From Actinomycetota bacterium (lineage in GTDB: Bacteria > Actinomycetota > Thermoleophilia > Solirubrobacterales > Solirubrobacteraceae), in contig WLNX01000066.1 of the NCBI GenBank assembly GCA_009699565.1, positions 1 through 8,711 on the forward strand: a stretch of DNA of 8,711 bases. The letters run 5' to 3'. The notes beneath the pieces were generated by a model that was not told where the DNA came from, did no database searches, and saw nothing but the letters and a program-made list of their open reading frames with translations. The position numbers and the translations under genes are program-made. Below are positions 1 to 6,270 of this stretch, piece after piece. The stretch's first letter is position 1; the number at the start of each line of letters is the position of its first letter.

Positions 1-2
1 AG

Positions 3-167
3 GATGCCGAAGCGATGACCCCGGAGCGCCTCGCTGCAATGGAGGCAGCGGCGAGCGAGAAGTCAGGGGGAGGCGAAGACGTCCTTGAGGCCGCCGGGGT
101 GACACCCAAGAAGAAGATTGACGAAGAAGTGTCGCCGGTGGCCGGTCGACGGTTTACGCGGGCCTAA
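3..167 (+). CDS. C-terminal fragment of an unrecognised protein (5' end outside window)
   Basis: An open frame enters from the left edge and runs 54 codons to a TAA at 165-167; the other two plus frames are closed early by stops. The visible tail is hydrophilic and low in complexity, rich in Ala, Glu, Lys and Gly (AAASEKSGGGED, then TPKKKIDEE), and ends in a basic GRRFTRA. It looks like a disordered C-terminal extension, with no motif that identifies the family. The stop lies 6 bp from the stop of the convergent minus-strand gene, which is typical compact packing and supports this being a real gene end. The function cannot be inferred from this fragment. Confidence 0.55.
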   Translation, partial: DAEAMTPERLAAMEAAASEKSGGGEDVLEAAGVTPKKKIDEEVSPVAGRRFTRA

Positions 168-173
168 CTGCGC

Positions 174-1688
174 TCAGCGCGGCGCAACCGTCATCGAGCT
201 GGACCGCCGCCGCTGGCTGGCGCCATTGCCTACACGGCCAGTCCACGCGAAACGGAACGTACTCCGCGCGTAGAGGCGCGTCGAGTAGCTGAAGAATCCG
301 TTTGCGTCTGTCTTCAACGACGCAATCCGCCTGAATGAGGCCGAGCCAACGCGCCGTTCAATCGTCACATTGTGGCTGCTGCCGGGCCGTACCTGTCCCC
401 AGAGCTTCGCGGTTTTGTGGTCTCGTGAGCGCAGCACCCAGAAGGGGTTCAGGAAAGTCCGGGCCGACGGCTTTGCAGAGCCGTCAAACATGTATAGGCC
501 GCTCTGAGTGCCCGCATATGCGTCGGTGCCCTGTCCGCTGTCCGTGATCGGCTGATCGCGCCAAAGGTACTGGCCGAGCAACTTAACCCGCGGCTGCCCG
601 AAGGCGATGCGTGCGGCCTGTTGCAGCCAGGCCGACTGCTTGGCGACGCTGACGCCGCTGAAGACATCGGGAGGGTTCGTCTGGTATCCAAACTCGGTGT
701 AGTAGAGGTTGATTGGAGCCTGCTCGTCCTCTGCGTTAATTAGCCCGCCCGTCTCCTGCAGTCGGTCGAGAAGGTTTGTCAATCGTCCCGTGTCACCAAC
801 CCCGGCTTCGGCCCAGTGCGCCAGATGCTTGGAAGGCGCGGCGGCGCGCTGATCTGGGTGATAGGCAAATCCGTCCACCGCTGCCGGCGAAAGGTCACGA
901 CATGTGGCAGAGGTGCGATCGGCTGTGTTGCCATCGGACAAACAGCCGAAGGAGCGCATCCAAACAATCGGGCGCATCGACGAATCCGAATCGCTTGGCG
1001 TTGCGCCGCGGGGGGCCAGAGCGCCCGCGTAAACCGACGGACCTGCGTCTGCCTGGCGAATCGCTGCGCTACCTGCATTGAAGAGCTCACGGTAGATCGA
1101 CGGCGAACGCGGCGCACACTTTCCACGTGAACAGAAGTACTGCGGACGGAGGTTTTCATCGCTGTTGGGCTCGTACCAGATGATGTATCGATTAACGTCG
1201 GCGCCGTAGCGCGACGCGACTGCCGACGCGAAGGCCGCGAACTGTGCAGCATCAGGGCGATAGCGCGCGCTCCCTCGGCTGGGATCGGAACTGCCCCAAA
1301 GCGGCCCGGGACCAGTGATTGTGAGCAACGGGTCGAGATCATTTCGACGGAGCGTCGCGATGGTGCGATCGAGGCGCTCCCAGTCATACGCGGCCGACTG
1401 CGGGTCCGCGGGATCGAAACCGGCAGGCATCGAAGGACTGTCGACGGACGGCGCAATGCGACGCCAGTCCGCGGTCACCATTGCGACGTCGACTCCTGCC
1501 GCCTTCCAACGCGGCGCGAAAGCGTCCAGTGTGGCGCCCGTCCCACCTGTCATCGACGGGTCGCTGATCCCTGTCAGCAGGCCGTCAGCAGCGAGCGCGC
1601 CGGGGGGAAGCCAGGCCGCTGCGAGCACCGCCGCTGCGCAAATAAGCGCTACCGCGAGCCTGTTGCCGCTGAACATGCCACGCCGCAT
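174..1688 (-). CDS. Secreted clan GH-A glycoside hydrolase-like protein (paralog 1, altered NEP motif)
   Basis: The 504-residue protein starts MRRGMFSGN and has a Sec signal peptide: a basic start, a hydrophobic Ala/Leu core, and likely cleavage after ALA near residue 33. The body looks like a TIM-barrel glycosidase of the GH5/GH39 (PslG-like) type. The strand with the acid/base residue reads IIWYEPN, with Glu173. The strand with the nucleophile reads YYTEFGYQTNPPD, with Glu332. The Asn that normally precedes the acid/base Glu is Tyr172 here, so activity or specificity may be changed. A C-terminal beta-rich domain (about 410-504) begins near LWGQVRPG (W430). The gene lies 8 bp after the stop of a clear paralog and is probably co-transcribed with it. 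No Shine-Dalgarno is visible, and the in-frame ATG at 1676 is an alternative start. The substrate is unknown; an exopolysaccharide or plant or soil glycan is a guess. Confidence 0.8.
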   Translation of the reverse strand: MRRGMFSGNRLAVALICAAAVLAAAWLPPGALAADGLLTGISDPSMTGGTGATLDAFAPRWKAAGVDVAMVTADWRRIAPSVDSPSMPAGFDPADPQSAAYDWERLDRTIATLRRNDLDPLLTITGPGPLWGSSDPSRGSARYRPDAAQFAAFASAVASRYGADVNRYIIWYEPNSDENLRPQYFCSRGKCAPRSPSIYRELFNAGSAAIRQADAGPSVYAGALAPRGATPSDSDSSMRPIVWMRSFGCLSDGNTADRTSATCRDLSPAAVDGFAYHPDQRAAAPSKHLAHWAEAGVGDTGRLTNLLDRLQETGGLINAEDEQAPINLYYTEFGYQTNPPDVFSGVSVAKQSAWLQQAARIAFGQPRVKLLGQYLWRDQPITDSGQGTDAYAGTQSGLYMFDGSAKPSARTFLNPFWVLRSRDHKTAKLWGQVRPGSSHNVTIERRVGSASFRRIASLKTDANGFFSYSTRLYARSTFRFAWTGRVGNGASQRRRSSSMTVAPR

Positions 1689-1696
1689 CGGTGCGG

Positions 1697-3184
1697 TCAG
1701 GGCTTAACCGTTCGAACAGAGGAGACTCGAGTGGGGGAGCCGTAGGTGAAGCGGAAGGACGTCTGCTTCGTTACGCGGGTAGTCAGTGAGAAGTACCCGG
1801 CCGCATTGGTCTGACGCACAGCCAGCCTCGAGTACTTCGAGGAGCCGCTGGGCTTGGCCTCGATCGTAACCGTCGCCGCGCCCCCCGGACGGACCTGACC
1901 CCAAAGCAGCGCTCGCTTCGACCCTGCTGCTAGGTCGACCCAGAACGGATGGTCGAAGGATTCTGCGGAGGGCTTCGCCTTCCCGCTGGCAAAGTAGACC
2001 CCAGACTGCCAGGAGCCTGCGCCGAAGCTGCTGGCATCGATCGGCTCGTCCTGCCAGAGGTAAAACGCCAGCAACTTGACGCGGGGGTTTTTCCACATCA
2101 TCTCCGCGGCCTGCTGGTAGTAAGAGTTCTGTCGGCTGAGCGAGACTCCAAGAAGCTGGTCTGGCGGATCTGTTTGAACGCCGTATTCGTCGATGTAGAC
2201 GCCGAGATGCGCTGAGCCAGCTGAGCTACTCGAAACGGCCCCGTTCAGTACTCCGCCGGCGGCTTGAATGCGGTCCACAACACCGGTCATCCTGCCGATC
2301 GTTGGGATCGTCACACTGTCGGGATCCTTCGCAGGATCGGTGGGGGGACGGCCGGCAGTGTGGGGGTGGACCGCTATTCCGTCCATCTTCAGGGGGGAGA
2401 ACCCGCTGCAGCCACGGCTGCTGGACCTGTCGCGCTTGTAGCTCGCCGTCACGCAGCCCATGCTTCGAAGGAAGGTAAGCGGCCCGAGCGAGATACGCTT
2501 GAAGTCGGTGTTGGCCCGGCCTCCCGGAGCAAGCGCACCGCCCCAGATGCTCACGCCGGGACTGACCGCTTTGATCTGGTCGTAGCCCGCGCGGAAGAGA
2601 CGACGATAGATGGCCGGACTTGCAGGTTTGCAGCTGCTCACCGCCGCTGAGCTGCAGCTTACCTGCGGGGTCAGCCACTGCCAGAGGTTGGGCTCGTTGA
2701 TGAGAATGAAGCTGGTGGCCTTGCCGGCGTAACGGACTGCCACCGCGTGAGCAAAGTCGCCGAACTCCTGTGGATCAGGCTTGTAGGTGGGCTCGCGACG
2801 GGATGGAACCGCAGTAGCCCAAACGGGGGCCGGGCTGGTCAGCGCCAGGGTCACCTCAATGCCCCGCGCGTTTAGGGCTGCGACTGCGCGGTCGACCTCG
2901 CCCCAGTTGTACGAAGCTTCGGTGTTGTCGCGAGCGTTAAACCCGTCCGGCTTGTGGATGCTGGCAGGGCTGGGTGCCACGCGCGACCAGATCAGCGTGA
3001 TTCGACTCTGGTCAACTCCGTGATCCTGCCACTGGCGAGCCGTCGGTCCGGCTAGCCCAGCCTTCCGCTGCATAAGTGCGTCATCGATTACGCCTATCTT
3101 CATCCCCTGACTCGCAACCGCCGTTCCGGCAGACGAGAACGCAGCGAGGACGGCTAAGGCCGTGCAAATTGGCACTTTATGCAT
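1697..3184 (-). CDS. Secreted clan GH-A glycoside hydrolase-like protein (paralog 2, canonical NEP motif)
   Basis: The 495-residue protein starts at the ATG at 3184 (MHKVPICTALAV), which gives a clean signal peptide with likely cleavage after AVA at residue 24. The frame stays open upstream, but that extension would run antisense through sodA and lacks a secretion signal, so I reject it. The TIM-barrel signatures of clan GH-A are intact: FILINEPN with Glu164 as expected acid/base, and YIDEYGVQTDPPD with Glu333 as expected nucleophile. A C-terminal beta-rich domain starts near LLWGQVRPGG (W428) and carries a TNAAGYFSLTT stretch that the neighbour also has. The gene follows sodA by 47 bp and precedes paralog 1 by 8 bp. 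There is no convincing ribosome binding site at this start. The closest named families from memory are GH39/PslG and GH5; which one, and the substrate, cannot be settled here. Confidence 0.83.
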   Translation of the reverse strand: MHKVPICTALAVLAAFSSAGTAVASQGMKIGVIDDALMQRKAGLAGPTARQWQDHGVDQSRITLIWSRVAPSPASIHKPDGFNARDNTEASYNWGEVDRAVAALNARGIEVTLALTSPAPVWATAVPSRREPTYKPDPQEFGDFAHAVAVRYAGKATSFILINEPNLWQWLTPQVSCSSAAVSSCKPASPAIYRRLFRAGYDQIKAVSPGVSIWGGALAPGGRANTDFKRISLGPLTFLRSMGCVTASYKRDRSSSRGCSGFSPLKMDGIAVHPHTAGRPPTDPAKDPDSVTIPTIGRMTGVVDRIQAAGGVLNGAVSSSSAGSAHLGVYIDEYGVQTDPPDQLLGVSLSRQNSYYQQAAEMMWKNPRVKLLAFYLWQDEPIDASSFGAGSWQSGVYFASGKAKPSAESFDHPFWVDLAAGSKRALLWGQVRPGGAATVTIEAKPSGSSKYSRLAVRQTNAAGYFSLTTRVTKQTSFRFTYGSPTRVSSVRTVKP

Positions 3185-3196
3185 ACAGCTATGTAA

Positions 3197-3231
3197 GCAG
3201 CCCGAGCGGCTGCGGCGCGCCGGTTCAGCCG
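3197..3231 (-). other. GC-rich overlapping hairpins between sodA and the glycosidase paralog 2
   Basis: Two 6-bp stems share one arm. GGCTGC (3208-3213) pairs with GCAGCC (3197-3202) around a 5-base loop. CAGCCG (3226-3231) pairs with CGGCTG (3207-3212) around 13 bases that include the palindrome CGGCGCGCCG. They cannot form together. There is no T-run after either, so a classical intrinsic terminator is not supported. They may slow transcription or set the sodA-to-glycosidase ratio, or be incidental in GC-rich DNA. Confidence 0.3.
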
Positions 3232-3834
3232 CTAGGCGGCCGCGTACCTTGCAGCGACGACCGACCAGTCGACCGTGTTCCACCATGCCTTGAGGTAATC
3301 GGGGCGGCGGTTCTGGTACTGAAGGTAATAGGCGTGCTCCCAGACGTCGTTGCCCAGCAGCGGGGTCTTGCCGTCGGTCAGCGGCGAATCCTGATTGGCA
3401 GTGCTGACCACCGCGAGCGTGTCGCCGTCGGCTACGAGCCAAGACCAACCGGAGCCGAACTGTCCAACTCCGGCTGCCTCGAAGGCGTCCTTGAACTGAT
3501 CGAAGGAACCAAAGGCCTCATCGATCGCTACTGCGAGGTCGCCCTCGGGCTCTCCGCCGCCGTCTGCACTCATCGACTCCCAGAAGAGGGTGTGGTTGAG
3601 GTGGCCACCGCCGTTGTTGCGCACGGGGCCTTGGAGCTCGGCTGGGACCGAAGCGAGTCCGCTGATCAGTTCTTCGATCGACTTGCCGGCGAGGTCGGTG
3701 CCGTCGACTGCGGCGTTGAGCTTGTCGACATAAGCCTGGTGATGCTTGTCGTGGTGGATGTGCATTGTCGTCTCGTCGATGTGCGGCTCGAGCGCGTCAT
3801 ATGCGTAGGGGAGTGCTGGGACTTCGAATGCCAT
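3232..3834 (-). CDS. sodA: Superoxide dismutase, Mn type (Fe/Mn family)
   Basis: The 200-residue cytoplasmic enzyme dismutates superoxide to oxygen and hydrogen peroxide. It begins MAFEVPALPYAYDALEPHID, the usual family N-terminus. The four metal ligands are present: His27 (IHHDKHH), His81 (LNHTLFW), Asp163 and His167 (DVWEHAYY). Tyr35 is the active-site gateway Tyr. Metal-preference residues point to manganese: Gly76-Gly77 and Phe84 in the N-terminal half, and Gln148-Asp149 (NQDSP) in the C-terminal half, rather than the N-terminal Gln of iron enzymes. An iron or cambialistic enzyme cannot be excluded. Length is normal and there is no signal peptide. The ATG at 3834 is fixed by an AGGAG site 7 bases upstream. 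The gene is divergent from proS, with an inverted repeat in the shared 72-bp region. Confidence 0.97.
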   Translation of the reverse strand: MAFEVPALPYAYDALEPHIDETTMHIHHDKHHQAYVDKLNAAVDGTDLAGKSIEELISGLASVPAELQGPVRNNGGGHLNHTLFWESMSADGGGEPEGDLAVAIDEAFGSFDQFKDAFEAAGVGQFGSGWSWLVADGDTLAVVSTANQDSPLTDGKTPLLGNDVWEHAYYLQYQNRRPDYLKAWWNTVDWSVVAARYAAA

Positions 3835-3841
3835 CTTGAAT

Positions 3842-3846
3842 CTCCT
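3842..3846 (-). promoter_or_regulatory. Ribosome binding site of sodA
   Basis: The minus strand reads AGGAG, then 7 bases, then the ATG of sodA. It is one of only two clear Shine-Dalgarno sites in the window and fixes the sodA start. Confidence 0.8.
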
Positions 3847-3863
3847 GGGTCGTCTGAGCAGGG

Positions 3864-3899
3864 CAAGCCTAACTTAGCGCGCCGAACGGGTTAGGCTTG
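3864..3899. promoter_or_regulatory. Perfect 10-bp inverted repeat between divergent sodA and proS (candidate operator and paired -10 elements)
   Basis: The left arm CAAGCCTAAC (3864-3873) and right arm GTTAGGCTTG (3890-3899) are exact reverse complements separated by 16 bp. Each arm contains TAGGCT, which fits the actinobacterial -10 pattern TAnnnT. On the plus strand (3892-3897) it ends 9 bases before the proS ATG. On the minus strand (3871 to 3866) it would start sodA mRNA about 25 bases before its ATG, leaving room for the AGGAG. No -35 box is evident on either side. The core GTTAGGCT also matches half-sites of DtxR/IdeR/MntR metal-regulator boxes. The repeat is seen directly; the promoter and operator roles are inferred. 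Confidence 0.55.
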
Positions 3900-3906
3900 G
3901 CGCGCG

Positions 3907-5598
3907 ATGAAGATGACCCAACTACTGCTGCCGACCGAGAGGGAGGCGCCCGCCGACGCGCAGGCACTCTCACACGTGCTTGGCGTTCGCGCCGGCCTGA
4001 TCAGGCAGCTCGGAGCGGGGCTGTGGACCTGGCTGCCTGCGGGCTGGAGGGTCCACTCCAAGGTGACCACGATCATCCGCGAGGAGATGGACGCCATCGG
4101 AGCGCAGGAACTGTTGATGCCGATCATCCAGCCGCGCGAGCTCTGGCAGAAGACGGGCCGAGACAAGATCGACGAACTGTTCTCGCTCCAGGACCGGAAG
4201 GGCGCCGAGCTCGTACTCGCAATGACTCACGAGGAGGCCGTCACTTTTCACGTTTCCCAGATCGTGCGGTCGTACCGCGACCTGCCCCTGATGCTCTATC
4301 ACCTTCAGCTCAAGGCACGCGACGAACCGCGCCCCCGGGCCGGCGTCCTGAGGACGCGTGAGTTCATCATGAAGGACTCCTACTCGTTCGACCGTGATCA
4401 GGACGGTCTCGAACATAGCTATCAGCTCCACATCGAGGCCTACGACCGAATCTTTGACCGCAGCGGCCTCGAGTGGTACCGCGTCGAGTCCGACGTGGGC
4501 GTAATGGGAGGCAGTGGCGCACACGAATACATGGCGCCCTGCCCTGCCGGCGAGAACGAGGTCGCACTGGCTCCCGGGTACGCGGCCAATGTCGAAGTAG
4601 CCAGTGCTGAACCGGCGCCCGCGAAGCTGCCGCCGCGACTGGGCGAGCCTCGCGAGCTCCCGACTCCGGGCAAGCAGACAATCGAGGACGTGTCCGTCGC
4701 ACTTGAGCTCGATCCAAGTGCATTGCTTAAGGCCTTCCCTGTCGTCGCTGCCAGCGGCAAGATGGTGCTGGCGATGGTTCGCGGAGACCACCGTGTTAAC
4801 GAGTTCAAGCTGCGGGCAGCGCTGGGTGAACCGTTCAGGCCGGCCACCGAAGAGGAGATCACAGATTCGCTTGGGCCTGTCGGGTACATAGGACCGGTCG
4901 GTGCCGAGCTGCCAGTTCTGCTCGATACAGCTGTGGCCGATCAAGATGGCGAATGGGTCGTGGGCGCCAACCGGCCCGGCGCCCATCTGGCCGGGGTGGC
5001 GCCGGGACGCGATTTCGCGTTTGAGAGTGCCGACATCCGCAGCGTTGAGGCAGGCGATCTCGTCGGCGGGCAACCGATCCGGCTCGAGGCGGCGATCGAG
5101 GTCGGCAACATCTTCAAGCTCGGGACGCGCTACTCGGAGCCTCTTGGGGCCACCTACCTTGATGAGGAAGGCAAGGAAACCCCGATAGTGATGGGGTCCT
5201 ACGGGATCGGCCCCGCCCGAATCGCCGCAGCCGCAATTGAGCAGAACGCAGACGAGAAGGGGATCTCTTGGCCCAAGTCAATTGCGCCTTGGCAGGTCGA
5301 ACTTATCGGACTTGGAAAGAGCGGAACACCGGAAGCAGATGCCGCAGAAGCCCTCTATGCCGAGCTCCAGGCCGCTGGAGTCGATGTCCTCTTTGACGAG
5401 CGTGACGCGGGGCCGGGGGAGAAGTTCACCGACGCCGAGCTTCTTGGCTGCCCGCTTCGACTGACGCTGGGAAAGCGTTCGCTGGAAAGTGGAGCCCTCG
5501 AAGTCCAGCAGCGCAGTGGTCTAAGCGAGCTCCCCGCCATCGCCCTCGGGGATCAGACCGTGGCGGCCGTCATCGCGGCCCTCGCAGAGCTGAAGTGA
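3907..5598 (+). CDS. proS: Prolyl-tRNA synthetase (bacterial type, with editing domain)
   Basis: The 563-residue class II aminoacyl-tRNA synthetase charges tRNA-Pro with proline in the cytoplasm. It begins MKMTQLLLPTEREAP and shows the class II motifs: motif 1 around EEMDAIGAQELLMPIIQP, the AMTHEEAVT loop, motif 2 at 142-158 (RPRAGVLRTREFIMKDSYS) and motif 3 at 429-440 (MGSYGIGPARIA). Between motifs 2 and 3 lies the INS editing domain that clears mischarged Ala-tRNA, marked by GDHRVNEFKL. The C-terminal part (about 455-563) is the HGTP anticodon-binding domain. Length fits the bacterial form (E. coli about 570). There is no Shine-Dalgarno before the ATG at 3907, and a TAGGCT element sits just upstream, suggesting a nearly leaderless mRNA; the ATG at 3913 is a less likely alternative. 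The stop overlaps the next start by 4 bp. Confidence 0.96.
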   Translation: MKMTQLLLPTEREAPADAQALSHVLGVRAGLIRQLGAGLWTWLPAGWRVHSKVTTIIREEMDAIGAQELLMPIIQPRELWQKTGRDKIDELFSLQDRKGAELVLAMTHEEAVTFHVSQIVRSYRDLPLMLYHLQLKARDEPRPRAGVLRTREFIMKDSYSFDRDQDGLEHSYQLHIEAYDRIFDRSGLEWYRVESDVGVMGGSGAHEYMAPCPAGENEVALAPGYAANVEVASAEPAPAKLPPRLGEPRELPTPGKQTIEDVSVALELDPSALLKAFPVVAASGKMVLAMVRGDHRVNEFKLRAALGEPFRPATEEEITDSLGPVGYIGPVGAELPVLLDTAVADQDGEWVVGANRPGAHLAGVAPGRDFAFESADIRSVEAGDLVGGQPIRLEAAIEVGNIFKLGTRYSEPLGATYLDEEGKETPIVMGSYGIGPARIAAAAIEQNADEKGISWPKSIAPWQVELIGLGKSGTPEADAAEALYAELQAAGVDVLFDERDAGPGEKFTDAELLGCPLRLTLGKRSLESGALEVQQRSGLSELPAIALGDQTVAAVIAALAELK

Positions 5599-6233
5599 GC
5601 AATACGCCCCCAGAGCGCCCGCCGCTGACCTTCAAGCGGTTCATGGGGCTTGACCGATCAGGGCCGCCGCCGCCGGAAACGCTTCCCGACGCCCCGCTGC
5701 GCCCGCTAACAATCCCCAATGCCATCGGCCTCGTGAGGCTGCTGCTCATCCCCGTCTTCCTCGTGGTTGCCTGGGACGACGGCGGCGCGTCGCTGACAGC
5801 CGGACTGATCTACCTAGTCGTCGCCTACGGTGACTACATAGACGGCATAGCAGCGCGAGTCACAGGCCAGTACAGCAGGCTCGGCGCGATGCTCGATCCC
5901 GTCATCGATCGCCTGCTGGTCATTTCCGGAGTGGTGGTCTGCATCCACTTCGAACTGGTCCCAGCGGTCCTGCTTTGGCTCCTAGTTGCTCGCGAGCTGC
6001 TGATGCTTGTCGGTGGCGCTTACGGCCTGCGCCGGGGGGTCAGACTCGAGATCAACTGGTGGGGCAGGTGGGGGGTGTGGCCCGCGATGGGCGGCCTCTT
6101 CTTTGCAATCTGCGGCGCGAAGCTGGTGGCCACCTTGCTGCTGGCGGCAGGTCTCGTATTGCTCTCAATTGCGACGGTCGAGTACTACCGCTCAGCGCGC
6201 AGTCAGCTGGCTGAAAGCAAGACCTCAACCTAA
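5595..6233 (+). CDS. CDP-alcohol phosphatidyltransferase (PgsA-like)
   Basis: This 212-residue membrane enzyme transfers a phosphatidyl group from CDP-diacylglycerol to an alcohol; the most likely product is phosphatidylglycerophosphate. The full family signature is present in the right spacing: D80-x2-D83-G84-x2-A87-R88-x8-G97-x3-D101-x3-D105, which binds the metals and CDP. The first 36 residues are Pro-rich and cytosolic. PNAIGLVRLLLIPVF (41-55) resembles the first helix region of PgsA proteins, and several further hydrophobic segments follow to about residue 198. The start is the GTG at 5595, which overlaps the proS TGA as GTGA, so translation is probably coupled. Position near garA and an Rv1828-like gene parallels M. 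tuberculosis, where pgsA2 (Rv1822) lies a few genes before Rv1827. Cardiolipin synthase or phosphatidylinositol-type synthase cannot be excluded, so I give no symbol. Confidence 0.85.
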   Translation: MSNTPPERPPLTFKRFMGLDRSGPPPPETLPDAPLRPLTIPNAIGLVRLLLIPVFLVVAWDDGGASLTAGLIYLVVAYGDYIDGIAARVTGQYSRLGAMLDPVIDRLLVISGVVVCIHFELVPAVLLWLLVARELLMLVGGAYGLRRGVRLEINWWGRWGVWPAMGGLFFAICGAKLVATLLLAAGLVLLSIATVEYYRSARSQLAESKTST

Positions 6234-6239
6234 GGTTGA
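6225..6239. repeat. 15-bp palindrome (7+1+7) over the pgsA-like stop codon and the garA -35 box
   Basis: TCAACCT, A, AGGTTGA is perfectly symmetric around 6232. It overlaps the TAA at 6231-6233 and most of the TTGACC box at 6236-6241. It may be an operator or a chance palindrome. As RNA it would give only a 5-bp stem, and no T-run follows, so a terminator is unlikely. Confidence 0.45.
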
Positions 6240-6263
6240 CCGTATCTGCGGCGCTGGTATGCT
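6236..6263 (+). promoter_or_regulatory. Sigma70-type promoter for a leaderless garA transcript
   Basis: A TTGACC box (6236-6241) and a TATGCT box (6258-6263) are separated by 16 bp. The -10 box ends 7 bases before the ATG at 6271, so the expected first transcribed base is at or next to that ATG. This fits the absence of any Shine-Dalgarno and helps choose 6271 over the upstream ATG at 6259, which overlaps the -10 box. Confidence 0.6.
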
Positions 6264-6270
6264 CGCGCCA

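Noticed and set aside
168..185. Small GC palindrome near the convergent gene ends as a bidirectional terminator
   Set aside because: GCGCT-C-AGCGC leaves a one-base loop and has no T-rich flank; the evidence is too weak.
779..1456. 225-codon open frame on the minus strand inside glycosidase paralog 1
   Set aside because: It is in a different frame of a gene with signal peptide and catalytic motifs; its composition is Arg/Ser-rich as in out-of-frame reading.
3185..3448. 88-codon upstream extension of glycosidase paralog 2, to a start at 3448
   Set aside because: It runs through the 3' part of sodA in another frame, is Arg-rich shadow sequence, and would bury the signal peptide that begins at the ATG at 3184.
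3076..3894. 272-codon open frame on the plus strand opposite sodA
   Set aside because: It is a mirror frame of the SOD gene, which has all metal ligands; there is no domain signal in this frame.
3970..5073. 367-codon open frame on the minus strand opposite proS
   Set aside because: It is antisense to a clearly conserved ProRS, shows no recognisable motif, and is expected in high-GC coding DNA.
6007..6270. Upstream extension of the FHA protein
   Set aside because: It lies almost wholly inside the pgsA-like gene in another frame; the zinc ribbon and the promoter spacing support the start at 6271.
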